From positions 14,508,001-14,572,000 of the forward strand of contig NC_003283.11 of NCBI RefSeq assembly GCF_000002985.6: a DNA stretch of 64,000 nt, read 5' to 3'. The position numbers and the translations under genes are program-made. The stretch's first letter is position 1, and each line of letters opens with the position of its first letter. The DNA comes from Caenorhabditis elegans. Lineage: Eukaryota; Nematoda; Chromadorea; Rhabditida; Rhabditidae. The notes below the pieces were generated by a model. It ran no database searches. It had not been told where the DNA came from and worked only from the letters and a program-made list of their open reading frames with translations. Shown here in pieces: positions 21,901-35,093 of the stretch.

Positions 21901-23123
21901 AAGTTTTAAAGAATATTTATCTGAAAAGTTCAATTTGGAATTTTTCCATTTCACTTACTATTAGTTCATTATAGTTCAAAAGTAATGTTTTTAGTTTAAA
22001 GAAAGCCTGAAAAATATAAAAATTTGGTTATACTCCTTTCATATAGCTGATTTATTTTTATATATCCACAACTAAATTATATCAGTAGTTGGACTTTTAT
22101 ATTTACCTACTTGAACCCGAAAAAATTATTTATTTTTTAAAATTGTCTCAAAGTTATTTTCAACAGTAGAGCGTGTCTTCCAATAAACACAACATACACT
22201 TTGTTTGTGCTCATTAAAAAAATTAAAATATAACTTAAAAACATTAACTGCCACATTTATAGAAATGTTCAGTTAGAGATAGAAATTTTTAATCAAGCTC
22301 CCAATATTTAAATTCAAAATAGTACGAACTAGAAAGTTTTAGAATAATTTTGGTAAAAGCCTATTAATTTTTTGAAACCTATGTCTTCTGGAAAACCCCG
22401 TGGAATTTTGTAGCTTAACCATAAAAACATTTTTTTGCAAAATTTGAAACACACATAAATTTTTTTTTTGCGAATGCTACTGAGAAAACCCCAAATAATT
22501 TTTTCCTAAAATTTTAACATCTTGCAAGATTCCAACTTTTCCTGTTTATCTGCAAGTTTGTAACTTGTTCATTTCCGTGTTGTTACACATTGCCACCAAC
22601 TTATCAGTCAACATTTTTGCTGTGAGCAGTATATGGTGATATCAGAATTCGTTCCCACAAGTCAACGAGTATTTTTTTTTCTTTCTCGCAATTCTAGCTA
22701 TTTGCACAAAAACAAGACTCTTACCTAATCCCTCAACTTTTCATGTTCTATGTGCTCATTTTACCCACAATTTCTCTTCTCTTTCCAGAGAAAATTTTTG
22801 CGTCGGAAAAAAAAGAAAAAATCGTTCAGGTTTTATTGGATTCTGTTCAATTTTTTTTGGGAACTGATATTTTCAATTAATAAATTGCCACTGTTTTCAT
22901 TCACAATTCATGCATTTCTGACAATATTGCAGGTACCAGAATGTACCCGCCCTATTCTTTTATTTTTTCCATTATTCTCGAGTGCGCCGCCGGTCCATCG
23001 TCGGGGTGAAGTAAATCCATTTCGCGCCACTACTCAAAAATGCATTTTTTGAGTGCTCACTCTTTTTGGACACTTTTATTCTTTTTTCTTCGTATTGGCA
23101 ATAAGAATTAATTCAGGAACAAG
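18978..23123. other. hda-1 3' flank and gene-poor intergenic region
   Basis: The first several hundred bases are T/C-rich and must hold the hda-1 3' UTR. No gene could be supported in the rest. A palindromic GGGTCTCGCC repeat lies at 20209-20300, with a third arm at 20423-20437. The region just before 23124 should hold promoter elements for the channel gene's first exon. Confidence 0.45.
20209..20300. repeat. Inverted repeat with ATGGGTCTCG ends
   Basis: ATGGGTCTCGCCACGAGGAA at the left end pairs with the right end, which reads CTTTTCTCGCAGCGAGACCCAT. The centre also pairs (GTGTACAG against TGTACATC). A further arm, CGTGGCGAGACCCAT, lies 120 bp downstream at 20423-20437, so a larger or nested element is likely. 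GGGTCTCGCCACG is a word I associate with abundant worm repeats. Confidence 0.75.
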
Positions 23124-23199
23124 ATGGCGGCAGTACGTGCTGGAGCTGTTGGCCTGTCGAAACAGGCAAGATTCACAATGTATTCGTCTACAAGGCCAG
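23124..23199 (+). other. kcnl-4: Alternative first exon (distal) of the SK channel gene
   Basis: ATGGCGGCAGTACG begins 25 codons plus one base (MAAVRAGAVGLSKQARFTMY and on), ending at a GTTAGTG donor in phase 1, the phase required by the exon at 32209. The sequence is Ala/Arg/Ser-rich and lacks acidic residues. It looks like an organelle presequence, which is unusual for a plasma-membrane channel. Confidence 0.55.
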
Positions 23200-26100
23200 G
23201 TTAGTGAAGATGTTGGGAAAAAAGTAGTCAGAAAGTTATGAAACAGGGGTATTCGGTATGCTTTTCTCGGTACATACTTGTAGACTATACCTCTATAGAT
23301 CCTAATTCTCATGATACCTACAAAATAATTATAAACTCAATAATCTTTAGTGAGAAAAAGTAAATTCTGGTGATTCTTGAAGAACTTGGTTTCACAAAAA
23401 AATAAATCTAGAAGCACGCAAAATGTATGTAACTGTCTGCTTTTTTTGTTCGACTAGACTTTTTAGAATCCCTGGAGAAAAATTTTGAAATGTCAAGTAC
23501 TTGACGTTACTTGAACTTGTTGATCATTAATTTAAAAATACATATGTCCTCAGAATTAAAATCAGAATCATTTCCCAATCCTCAACATATATGTATACTT
23601 CTCAAAGATTATTCATTTGTTTTTTTGATCTAGGATATAGTTTTTTTGAAGTGAGTGTGTTGAAGTGAAGATTTTTTAAGGAAATCTGTAAGAAATCAGC
23701 TCATATCCTCAATCAGATTACATCTATACAATAACAGTAGATGTTTAAAAAGGATTTAGAAAATAAATCTCTAAACATCGGGAGTTTGAACACCTAGAAT
23801 TATCAAAATAATGACACATTTGTTTCAACCATTTATTACTATTGTAAACAGATAAGATAAACCAACTCCCGAGCCGAAGAACTTTTTGAACTGTTCAGTT
23901 CTAGTTTTTGAATGAAAGTAATTTTCGATTAGTTTTAATCATGTTTATCTTGAGACTAATTAGTATGGACTCAACATCCTAAAATGACAAAAAATCGGAT
24001 AACTAGTAAGTTTGATTTTTACGTTCCGGGAATTTTTTGCAGTATGTCTAGCAAATTCATCAGGTATAATTTTCATAGTTTGCTATAGACTTTATAAAAT
24101 ATATTAGAACTTGAATAAAATTGACTTTAAAAGTTGATAAAATTTGAAAGCATAAAAAAGTTTACGTATTCAAAACTCTTTACTCAAATGTGGCCCAGGC
24201 TCACTGGTATGAATAATACACGAAAAAAATCCATCGGGAATTAATTTCAAAGTATTTTTTGTTTTTATCAGACTTGACTGCGGTCAAACTACTGTAACAA
24301 CCGTATTCTATACTTTTCTCTTTAAGTTGTTATATTTTTTTGTTAAAATTTTTCAAACCTATCAGTCAACCTACATATACATAAATCTGAAGTAAAGGCA
24401 TTAAAAACCAGTATCACGCAACAAAAAATTCCAAAAATACCTTTTTTCTCCCACTAACTTCCTCTTTTCAAATCCTCTTCTTCCTCCCTTACATCACTTT
24501 TTCATAAAAGGCACCTGATCTGTTTGGAAATTGAAAATCCAGCTCAACCCGGTTGAGTCGTTTTCATCCAGCTGCAAATGTCTGGTGTCTCTTCATCTCT
24601 CACGCTATTTTCATATTCGTCTGTTCCTAACACACTCACACACACACAACTTGATATCAATGATTATATATCCGCAAAAAAGGAGAAAGACAGGCGACTC
24701 GAGCGCTTTTTGCTCACGCACACACACCTCTCTCTATCAATTTTTAGTTCCATTCTCTTTCAGTTCCATTTAATCGAAATAATCTTTACTTCCTCCCCCA
24801 ATTGCTTTTCCAATTCTTTTTCCCTTATAAGACATCGGATCACACAGATTCTTGTGTGTCATTATTTGTCCAGTTGGAATTGAAATCTAGTAGAGCCCGG
24901 TGGGAACCTCCTGATGAGAAGTCTATTGTCCTCCTGTCGTCAATGAGAAGCACTTCGAAGAAGAAAAAGAAGAAAAAGTGACAGAAGAATATGGAATTGC
25001 AAGAGATTGAAGAAGAAGAAGGTATGTTTAGAAATGATTTTATTTCCGTTTGAGACCTTTCAAACGAGATTTTTCATAGTTGCATCTTCCTTTGAGTTGA
25101 ACTGAACTTTTATGCTTCTATCTTGTTTTTGAACTCCGCATTAAAAAAAAAACTACCTTCAAAAATTACCTTGCAAACGCATATCTCGGTGTTCTTTTTA
25201 ACCAAAAAAAAAATCAACTAACAATAAAAACATATTTTATCTCTATTTTTACAGATTTACATAAGTGGCATTAATAGGAAACTATCGTAAAATAATATAA
25301 TATCGCAGAAAATCACAATTAGTAACACTAAACTTTTTTAGATCTCTCTAAATGTTCAGTCTATGTTTTGGTAAATTGCCAAATTTTCACAAAAAAACTT
25401 TAGTATTTTGTGATATTCTGGAAATGGGGCTTTTGCGAGCTCCTACAATTTTCAAATGGAAATAATGAAAGCACTATTAAAACATAAAATTTGCAGACCT
25501 TTTTTTGTTCCTCTAATAGTAAGTCTATTTCCAAATTTAAAAAAAATTATTTTAATTGCAAAAGATAACTATATCACAGAGTTGTTTTTAAAGCGTTAAG
25601 CATAACTATTTGTATGGCTTCAAAAGCTTGATCAAAGTCCTCGAGAGCAACTAAATATGACGTTATTCTTCACATTTTTTACTGGAAAAGTTTCTTTGAG
25701 CCAAGGTATCTAGTCAGGCCCTAGTACCTACTTGCCGCCTATTCGCCTGCGAATTTTGTAGGCTAGCAAGTAACTTGGCAGTACGCATCAATGAAGCAGG
25801 CCGTCTTGAAAGCAAGATCGAAAATAAAAGAAAATAAAGTAGGCAAAAGAGAAAGGCGAAGGCGTTTTTTACATTCTCCATTCATTCACTAAAAAATATT
25901 TCACCTACGTATTTCTTTTCCAATTTCTATTTTGTTCTCAATCTTTCTAGATTTTTTCCCGAATAACACCTGCAACAAAAAGTGCAGATTGAAAGAGTTG
26001 GCTCTTTTTCTTTTTCAGGTGTGCAACATCAAAAGCGAAAAGAGTCATTCCATTTTTCTTGCACTCATTCTCACCCACTTTCTCTTTTTCTTTCAACTTT

Positions 26101-29100
26101 TAATCCGTTTTTGGTTCCAGTTCACTCTTCTTCAGTTCAGTTCAGTTCAGACTTCTTCTCCTACAAAAATATGTGTTTATTCAATTCATCGAAAAATGGA
26201 CCTACTGGTTTTGAATCGATGATTGAGAATTAAAGAGAAAACAAAGAATAATGACGTTCTGGGGAAAGTCTATGATGATTTTATAGGAAATTGTGAGAAC
26301 GGTAAATTCTTGTCCTCTACCTCCCCTCTTCCCTCTTCTTCCGAAAATATTAATATCTTAATGCAAAACTTGTTTTTTTTTAAATTATTGTAACTCAAAA
26401 AAAACTGTTAAACATCTAAAAATTTATTCATAAGATCTTGAAGTTCTAGAATCCGAGCGGGTTTGTGTTGAAGTCATCGACGGTGAAAAAATCAACTTCC
26501 TCATTTGATGGTGGTGTGACGCCTGAAAACTGTTACAACTATAAGAATTAAAAAACAATATGTTACCTTTTCTGGGGACATTTCCAACTGCTGGAACACT
26601 TGGCTTCTTCTTTCTCTTTTCGGGCTCCCAATGATATGGGTCGGACCACTTGTACTTCGCGCTTTTCATGGCATCATTCAAGAGATTGAAAAGCTTTTCG
26701 TAGTCGGGGCGGTGATAGAATTGCGTGGCCCGAACGATCTTGACAAACTCCAGCATTTGAATTGGGCTTTTTGCAAAGAGATTCTGGTCGGCGACGTGTC
26801 GCTTCATTTCCCCGATTTCGACCTGGAAAACTTTTTAGTGACATTGAAGTGAGAGAGCATCGCGTTTCGAACCTTATCATCCAAATCAGACCAAGCCAGC
26901 TGGCATCTCAACTCCGCGAGCATGTAGATCAAAGCCCACAGGTCATCGACTCTCCCCTGCTCGAAACGATCGTGCATAGCTACCGAGCAATAACGGGAGG
27001 TGCCACGGAAGAGAGCCTTCTCACGTGGGCGACGCATCTTTTTTCCGTCCTCCTTATCCGTGATGTACTGGCGTGCCAAGCCAAAGTCCAGCACGATGAA
27101 GTAGCGTTCGTCAGGGGAGCCTTTCTAAAAACAGAGAATAAAGTTGTGGAAGTTTAGAGTAGGAGCTTACATTTCCCAATGCCACGTTGGCAGGCTTCAA
27201 GTCACGGTGGATAAACCCAATCTGAAAGTTAAATTGATATTCAGCCTCCACTGCTTCCACCTACATCATGAATCTGCTTGATGCCGAACAAAAGGCAAAT
27301 CCCGATGCGCATTTGGGTAGACACGTTGAAAAATGGTCCGTGTTTCCTGAAATTCAGCAATTATTTTTCGATTTAATTTGAATTTTCTCTCACTTCATAA
27401 GTGATTCAAGGCTTTCGCCGAGAAGGGTCATCACCACGTACGAGTATCGATCCTTTTTTCCGCTTGCCATGCATTTTGCCACGTGGTTCTTAGACACAAG
27501 ATGGGTGAGGATCTGGAACCACTACGTTAAAATCAAATAGGCAGTATATACTTAATAATGATAAGATAATGACATGATAAGATGTCAATTTTAGAGTCAC
27601 TGACACCTAAAGGGTCAGATAAAAGCATCCTGAAACATTGCACTACTCCCAGCCTGTCAGAAGCTACTGGGAAAGCTACAGACGCCATTACGGCAGAGAA
27701 AACCTGCCGGAATATAGTATATTTTAATACTGATCCCAGCAGCCGACACTTCACGGCTCCTCATCAGCATGTCTCAACCAATATGTGTACGACTGCCTCA
27801 TTATGGATCTTACAAGCAGCAGACACATCACGGATTTTAGCATTCTTCACAGCCAAGCGCACTATTGATTTTCTCTTGGGAAACGAATAGCCGACACTTC
27901 AAGGGTTTTCGCAATACTGTCCAATGCGGCAGTTATAAAGAGTTGAAAGTAAGCGACAGACACCTCACGGGGCAGAGACTATTTCCGGTAACCTTGCCAT
28001 TTGAAAGCTCCCGACATCTCACAGCTGCTTCAAACCAGAAACTTCTTCGTCTACTAACCTGAACCTCCATTTTCAAAACATTTCCAGCGTTGGCATTCGA
28101 GTTGAACTCGACTTTCATCGCGTACTGCTTTGTCTTGTCTTCGATGTCCTCCACCTTGTACACAGATCCACAGCCGCCTTGACCCAGCTGTTGGATAACC
28201 TGAAAAACCGATAAATTTGCTTGCCACGAGGTAAAGTTTAACTTACTCGGTACTTTTTCCCAACAACCACTCCAATTTTCAATGTTTCGTCGCACACATC
28301 GTCTGGCATCTTGCTTGAATTGAAAAATATTTTTCGAGAAACTGCCGAAAATTTCACTTTTTCCGCCGTAAAGTGGAGGAAGAGCGAGTAATGATTAATA
28401 AATTTTGTGAAGCTACGAGAAACACAAAAAAAACAACTTTCGAAAAACGTCGGCTACGTGTGTTCAAAGCTAGGCAACGTGTGTTCAAGTGTAAAAAAAT
28501 TTCACTTTAAATTTCGAAATTTGAAAATTAAATATTTCGACTTTTTTAAAAACCATGGCATGGGTTTCAGCAGTAACAAGCACGTCTCAAGTAATATTGC
28601 CTGTCTGCCTGCATACCTACCTATTTCGTCAGGTTTCTGTGAACAACCTTAAACGTAGGCACGGGAGGTGTTGCCTGCTCCTGTGAAACCAAAAATTAGA
28701 CTTCACCTCGAGCCTGTCAATTGTCGGCCGCTAGGCATTTTTGAAGTCAAATAATTTTGAAAACTTTCAAAATCAACAAAAAATGTATCAGTAGACATAC
28801 ATGGGTGAACAAAAAAGTAAAATTGATAAGAACATCTGTAAATTGGGAACTGGTATTTTTATAATATGATAAGCATTTTTCTTTACAGAATGCTATTCAC
28901 TGGTCTCTGAAAAAAATGTTTAAGTTAGGGCACTCGCATTAGGTAGGCACTTTAGGCTTAGGCACCTGCTTTCTTGTTTGCCTACCTTCTGTTTATGCAT
29001 ACTGATAGATCCCACTTCCCAAAGTTGCTCAAGTAGCTCAAGTTAAAGCTGCGAAATTCGAAGAATAAACTGACAGGTCTAGGTTTTTCTGTTAATTCGC

Positions 29101-32100
29101 CCGAATGTTTTTCCAACACAATTTCTGATATCTTTGACTAAATCTAAACTACTCTCATGCCCTCTAGTTGTTTGGGACTCAAGAATTCCCATTTCTCGAA
29201 ATCAATTCAACTTTTTTCGTGGAAAATAACTAAAACTCGAACATGTGGAGGAGAGTTCTTAGAGTCGTAAACTTATTCCCTCATCTCTCCTACCACTTCT
29301 TTTCCATCCTACTTACATTTTTATAACCTACTTATTTTACTCTACATATGTAAGAAATAAGAACAAAAAAGCAACAGCAGAAATTGGTGCACCCAGAGAA
29401 TACATTTAAATTGTCTAGAGATCTAGAGTGCCTCTTCTGAATATCCACTAGGTCCGTGTAATTATCTTCACTCTCTCACTCTCTGTATGTGCTTCTTCTG
29501 TGTTCTTTAATTTTAAATAATGCAAAGACCCCAGGGAATTGATCAAATTACTTTATAATTTAGTTGTATGATTATAAATCTTTTTTTTTTAATCAATAAA
29601 ACTTTTTAAAATGGTCAAAAATTAGAAAAATTGTTGGCTCATTTGCACTGGTCTAAAAAAGGCCAAAAATTCGAATTTTATAATGTGAAATCTAACTTTC
29701 AACTGGAAATCTAGTATTGAACATTTTTTCAATTTTTGAAATTAAAATTTTAACTTTTCAAAAATATTTGTGCGTTTCCATTCTTGCTATAATTTTTAAA
29801 CTTTTTTTCCCCAGTATTTTGCAAATTCTACAAAAAACTTTTCTACAGTCAAAAAAAATTATTACACGTTTTTCTTCATTGACACCTTTTCCCTCCAACC
29901 ACACTCAATCATTAATATCTTCCGTAATGTTTTAATCATGAATACTCCGGAAAAACCTTGTCGCCCCAGCCGAAGACATGCTCGTGTGCAGCACCAAACA
30001 GAAAAAAAAACCAGAATTTTCGTCCAGTGGCGAGAAAAAATAAGAAATTGGAGCAGTTTTCGTGGGAGATTTTCTCTTGTGCTCTTCAGTCTTTCTTTAT
30101 TCCAGCGAACAACATAGAAGCTTAATAGGAGGATTTATCTGATTATTACATTTTTTGGATTATTTTTCATTTTTTATGATATTTGTACAAGCAGAACAAT
30201 ATAAATATTGATTAGTATTTTTAATGGAGTTGCAACTCCTAAAAACGATTTTTTTACTTTTAGCTGTGTGTTAGTGTTTTGCTTTTTTTTTTGCAAAACT
30301 CACTTAACTGATAACTACTTTTTTGTATTAATAATTCAAGTATATTTGAAAATTCCTAAAACAAGCGCAGCCCATATCACGGTCTTGGTTTCGCAATGGT
30401 TTTACATAAACAATTTTTTGTGATTACCAACTTTTGCTTTACTGACATGTCTGGAAATAGCATACGATGACAAAATTTAGATAACTTTTAACTGGATGTT
30501 TCCCGGAACGAATAAAATTCGTGTTTCTTTTTCCTAAAATTTTAACTTGAAAGTGAAAGTGCCAGAACCTAGAAAAGCATTTATATTTTCAAAAACCCCT
30601 AGTTAAAATGCCCTATGGTCTAGTGAACGTATAAAAAAATAAAATTCTATCGCTCTACTCAAATTTCACACGAAATCCTCCGTCTGTTGACCCCACTTCC
30701 ATCATCATTTATCCATCATCTTCTTACATTTTTCATCGTGGACTTTTTTTTTTGCCAAACGTCACTTTTTTTGGAAAATTCTATTTGGTTTTTATACTTT
30801 TAGTATTTACCTTTTTTTCACTTTTTTTTTGGTTTAGACTAGAATTTTGTTCGGTGAATTAGAGAGGACCACTTGAGAATCGTGAGAGAATTGAATTCGG
30901 TTTTCAGATTATATAGAGCTTGGTTTCCTAATTTAGCTAGTATTTTTTCAAATAATTCTGGTTTTCAAAACTTAAAAGAAATATATATCAGAAAAGAAAG
31001 AAATAGCTTAACTTTAACAAATAAATTTATAGTTTCATACATGACCAACTATTATAATTAAAAACTGTAACAATTTTTAGAGTTTTCAAAATTTTCAGTT
31101 TTCCAGCTTTGGTTCGAAAAAAATAGAAATTTTGGAATTTTTTAGAAATGTTTCAAGCTTTAACCTTTGTTAATACAAACAAGTAAAACATAATTCGTAT
31201 ATGAAATTTCAGCTAATTTTCTTTGGTAAAAAATCAAAATTTTCTAGAAATTGTTTCCTGTGATTTTTGCACATCTGGGCACTATAAGAACAAACTTATT
31301 TATTTGATTCTAGAGAAAATAATTTTTGAAAAAAAATCATTTTAGTTCGAAAAAAAAAGTGTTATCAATGAGTATGATTCCCATTTTATACACTTTTTCC
31401 CAGTAATTTTTTAAATGTCAATTATTCATTCCTATTTCCTCATAAACCTATGATAATCCCCACAAACTTCTTTTCAATTACATTCTATTTTCTTCCGAAT
31501 AGCATGTTTGCTCACTGTTAATTTTATCAAACAGTCAACACAATTCGTAAAACACATAGCACGTGATATTTACGATCAAAAGGAAGAGTCTAGTTCTAAT
31601 GTTAGAGGTAGCAAGAGTCTTGCAAGATACTAGCGAATGAGGAATGCGAAAATCAATAGAATAAAGTGAGAAATAATCAATTGACACTGGAATCAAATTA
31701 GTCTCAATAAAACATTTTGTAGTGGTTGATTAGAGTATTATACTGGAGTATTTGAACATATCTACTTTTTAAAAAGGCACGATTTCCTGTGAATTTCTGT
31801 GCAAAAATCTCTGAACTCCATGAACATAACGTCCCTTTTTAGTTGAGGGCATGTCCTGAATAATTGATGTTTGTAGGCTAAATGTTTGTAGGTTGTACCT
31901 ATATGGATGCCTACATGAGGATAGGAACTTACCTTAAAGGTAGCTTACGTTTACTTTGTAGGCAAGCAAGTGATTTTCATGTCTTTAAAATTAGCTTTTA
32001 ACTTTAGAACGCTACTGTCGATTTCAAATTTAAAATCTACCAATTTGGAAAAGTGGAAAATTTGAAAAATAAGCAGATTTTTGTTCTAAAAAATTGGGAT

Positions 32101-34893
32101 TACGTTTAATTTGCTTCTGAATATGTTTGTCAATTAAAATTTAAAACAGAAATGTATGGATTATTAATGGAAATTGATATTGATGTTTTAAATAGATATA
32201 TTTTCCAGGTTCCGATTGGGATTCACGTGACAGTGGAACTGGAGAACGGGCACGTCAAAGCCGTCCGTCAGTTTATGGGAAACGATACGGAGTAGCCATG
32301 AGCAACGCGGAGACAGTTCGCAAGAGATGGAAAATTCGTCGAAGATTATCAGATCTGAAAGTGAAACTGTGCGATGCCACTTTGATTCTCGCAGTCGGTG
32401 GGCTTATTTTGGCGATGCTTGATGTCGAATTCACAGCTACAAGGATCCTGGAAAGCTTCGTGAATACATCGGATTTATCGTTCATTTTAAGAACAGCTGC
32501 AATTATAACAACGATAGCTTTGCTCTTTTTTCTACTTTTCTACCATTTCATTGATATCAAAGTAAGATTTTTATTATTTCTGAAATCTTACAAACCTTCA
32601 CGTAACACCGTAAATCTTAATTTTAGATTCAACTAGTCGAAACGGGTACTTCAAATTGGCGAGTAGGTATAACTTCGGAACGAGTTCTAAATACTTTATT
32701 AGAGGTGGCAATATGTGCAATTTGTCCAATTCCAGGTTAGATCGAAAGAGAAGATTTATTTTATGGATACATTTTTCAGAAACTGGTGTTGTCGCGTGGC
32801 CGATTCTTTCGAACATAGCTGAAAGAACGCGTGAACGTGTGAACATCCCAATAAGTGTTCTTTTGACTCTTCCAATGTTCTTACGGTTCTTCATTGTCTG
32901 TCGATATATGGTTCTTCATAGCTCCCAACACCAGGACACTGCAACTCGAACAATTGCTTCATTAAACCATATTGCAGTTGATTTTCGGTTTGTGCTAAAA
33001 AGCGAGATGTATGAACGTCCCTTGTTCGTACTTTCAATTGCGTCACTGATGTTCTGGTGCGTTGTTTCCTGGATGTTGACACAATGTGAAAGGTAAACAT
33101 TAATCTCAGTAGTCTAGACTTTAAGGAGGACAAACGGTTTTTGAGTCATTGTTTGTAGATACTCAAATTGTGCCCAAGTGAACAAATTTCAGAATGCAAC
33201 TTTTCAAAAATTCCTCAAATTTTTTTTGAGAAGCCTCGTTATGAAACACATTCATTTAGGCAAATTTTGAGTCTACACAATAAAAAAAAACAATTAGTTT
33301 CAGTCTCGTTGCTCAACTTTGGCAACTTCTATAGTCGGTACATTCTGAAGATTGAAAAAATGTCAATTGAAAAGATATATGGTACATTTTTGTATTTGAT
33401 AGTTTTTTGACATTTTCGGAATAGAATTAGATAAGTTGCCAAAGTAGAGGAGTAGACTAATAGAGTGAAAAGGAATTGATTGAAACATTGAGTTCAGGTA
33501 CGCCTACCCATCAATCAGTGGTTTTCAACATTTTGCTGATTATTTATGGTTTGAGATTATTGTAAGTTTGAAGAAATATACCTAGGATTCACGCGAAGCC
33601 AGCTCAGAGAGCTCAGAATCCTGAGGCCTATGGGGAATTTGATTTTTGAAAAAATTTACAGTGGTCAAAATGGGAATGGGCACTCTGAAATTCAGCCTGA
33701 ATCGGTATGAAAAATAATCTGAATATACTAGACAAGTAAAATTGACAAATACTAGTCCTTGTATTGATTTTTGTAAAAATATCAATTCGACGATGGCCAA
33801 TTGGAAAAGTTGAATATTGTGGCTAGATCAGATGGATTTGGAATGAACCTCGGATTCTTGCAGAATAATATTTATTGGTTTTTGCAAGAAAATCCGTTAT
33901 ACTTATTAATTCTGAAGATCCGAAAGTCGTCAAATTTTACCTCAAATTTTTATTATCGTAAACTCGTGAAAACGCGATACCTCACATTAAAGGTACACGC
34001 TCATTATCGCTTTGGGTCTTGCCACGATCTCCTTTATTTTGACTTCTAATAGTCTACAAGATTGTTCACATAATGTAGATAAGCTGAAGTTTATGAAATG
34101 TAACGTTTGAAGGGTCTAGAGTTTCAATTTTTGAAAATTGCAGACATTCTTCTCAATCGGTTACGGGGATGTTCAAGTGAATACCTATTGTGGACGAGGA
34201 CTGGCAATGTTAACTGCCATCGTCGTAAGTTTTCTTATCAATTGGTTTTTCAATTTCTTCCTATGCTTAAACATTTCTTATCATCATAACTTCCTCATAT
34301 ATATTCTTCCTTTCTTATCAGTTTGTTTCAGGGAACACTGTTCTCTTCTACACTTATTGCTCTTATCAGTCGGAAGTTGATTTTAACTACATGTGAAAAA
34401 AGAGTGAATCATATCATTGCAGAGAATAATATTACCAATGAGTATGTGCTCTAAGATGAGCAATAAAAAGTCAAAATTTTGAATTCTCAGACATAAAAAT
34501 GCAGCTGCTTGCGTACTTCAAAACACATGGAGAACCGTACTTCGTGCCAGAGATTATCAAAAAAGCAGTTCAAGAAGAAACCAACAAAGACTTGCAAAAA
34601 TGCAGAGAATGTTGCTTTGTTCAGTTATAACGTTAGTTAATGATAAGCTCAGTTTCCTTTCCAATTTTGACTTTTTTTTCAGATTCCGTAAAACCCGGTG
34701 GAAGTTGCGAATGCAGATGGAGGATGAAGACGACTTCTTTACTGCTCGCCGAGCATTCAACGAGACTGAAGATCGTCTCCAAAAAGTACGTCAACGACAA
34801 TCGCAACTTGATGGGAAGATCTCTATGTTGTTCGAAAATGTTGAGGCGTTGACGCAGGCTGTGATGTCGAGGAAATGTTATTTGAGGCAGTGA
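23124..34893 (+). CDS. kcnl-4: SK-type calcium-activated potassium channel
   Basis: Shared exons are 32209-32561, 32627-32735, 32780-33092, 33498-33561, 34144-34224, 34332-34441, 34491-34631 and 34683-34893. Two alternative first exons end in the same phase: 23124-23199 (485 residues in total) and 24991-25021 (470 residues). The protein has six membrane segments. The pore reads FADYLWFEIITFFSIGYGDV, with the GYGD potassium filter. After the last helix is a calmodulin-binding region, HKNAAACVLQNTWRTVLRAR through RKTRWKLRMQMEDEDDF, and a coiled coil to the C-terminus, as in small-conductance KCa channels, which open when bound calmodulin senses calcium. The family is clear; the kcnl-4 number is from memory of its place near hda-1. 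The intron from 25022 to 32208 is 7.2 kb and carries an antisense kinase gene. Confidence 0.9.
24991..25021 (+). other. kcnl-4: Alternative first exon (proximal) of the SK channel gene
   Basis: ATGGAATTGCAAGAG starts 10 codons plus one base (MELQEIEEEE), followed by a GTATG donor in phase 1, matching the exon at 32209. The upstream DNA (24500-24990) has CT- and CA-rich tracts and resembles a promoter and 5' UTR. This acidic start is the opposite in charge to the distal exon. Confidence 0.7.
26446..28309 (-). CDS. TTBK/CK1-superfamily protein kinase nested in channel intron
   Basis: Eight exons (28247-28309, 28059-28199, 27394-27512, 27265-27346, 27171-27221, 26873-27124, 26567-26822, 26446-26522) give 346 residues. 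Kinase motifs are intact: glycine loop LGQGGCGSVY (26-35), ATP-site lysine in YAMKVEF (K50), catalytic HRDLKPANV (D142), LDFGLARQY (D165) and RGTSRYCSVAMHDRFEQGRVDDLWALIYML, where the CK1/TTBK group replaces the usual APE. This places it among the many nematode tau-tubulin-kinase-like Ser/Thr kinases. The C-terminal tail is short (GVTPPSNEEVDFFTVDDFN), so it is essentially a lone catalytic domain. The gene lies antisense inside the 7.2-kb intron of the SK channel. Several such worm kinases are sperm-enriched; expression here is unknown. The intron at 27513-28058 holds a degenerate tandem repeat. Confidence 0.9.
27590..28035. repeat. Degenerate tandem repeat in the kinase intron
   Basis: A word close to CCGACACTTCACGG recurs near 27605, 27736, 27821, 27890, 27956 and 28012, usually 55-130 bases apart and in one orientation, with related filler between. 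This 450-bp array fills nearly all of the kinase's longest intron and accounts for the spurious plus-strand open frames there. Confidence 0.6.
28310..32208. other. kcnl-4: Remainder of the large SK channel intron
   Basis: This AT-rich intronic DNA has no further gene that I can support. It carries TAGGCAGG-family fragments at about 28606-28672, 28940-28990 and 31873-31970, and poly(T)/poly(A) tracts. The open frames at 29717-30423 and 30873-31061 are AT-rich and have no splice or start support. Confidence 0.45.
33315..33447. repeat. Small inverted repeat in a channel intron
   Basis: ACTTTGGCAACTTCTATAG pairs with a right end containing ATAAGTTGCCAAAGTAG. The arms are about 18 bases around a 95-base centre, within the intron 33093-33497. 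Confidence 0.55.
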
Positions 34894-35093
34894 TAATAAT
34901 TTGAAATTCATGGGTGCATTTTATTTATAAAAGAATATTCACAGAATTTCGTGATTTGAGAGAAGGATAAATTATATTAATGAACAATTTAACACGAGTC
35001 TGGAATTGAAACAATAACACTTATTGGTTATTGATGGGGTGATGAAAGATGAAAGAACCAAAAAACACGTAAAGCGCAGGAGATCGAAAAAGG

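Noticed and set aside
27582-28062. Two plus-strand open frames inside the kinase gene
   Set aside because: They lie in the degenerate intronic tandem repeat and carry no recognisable motif.
29578-29592. Poly(T) tracts as possible terminators or Pol III stops
   Set aside because: Such tracts are everywhere in this AT-rich DNA, and no tRNA-like A and B boxes were seen upstream.
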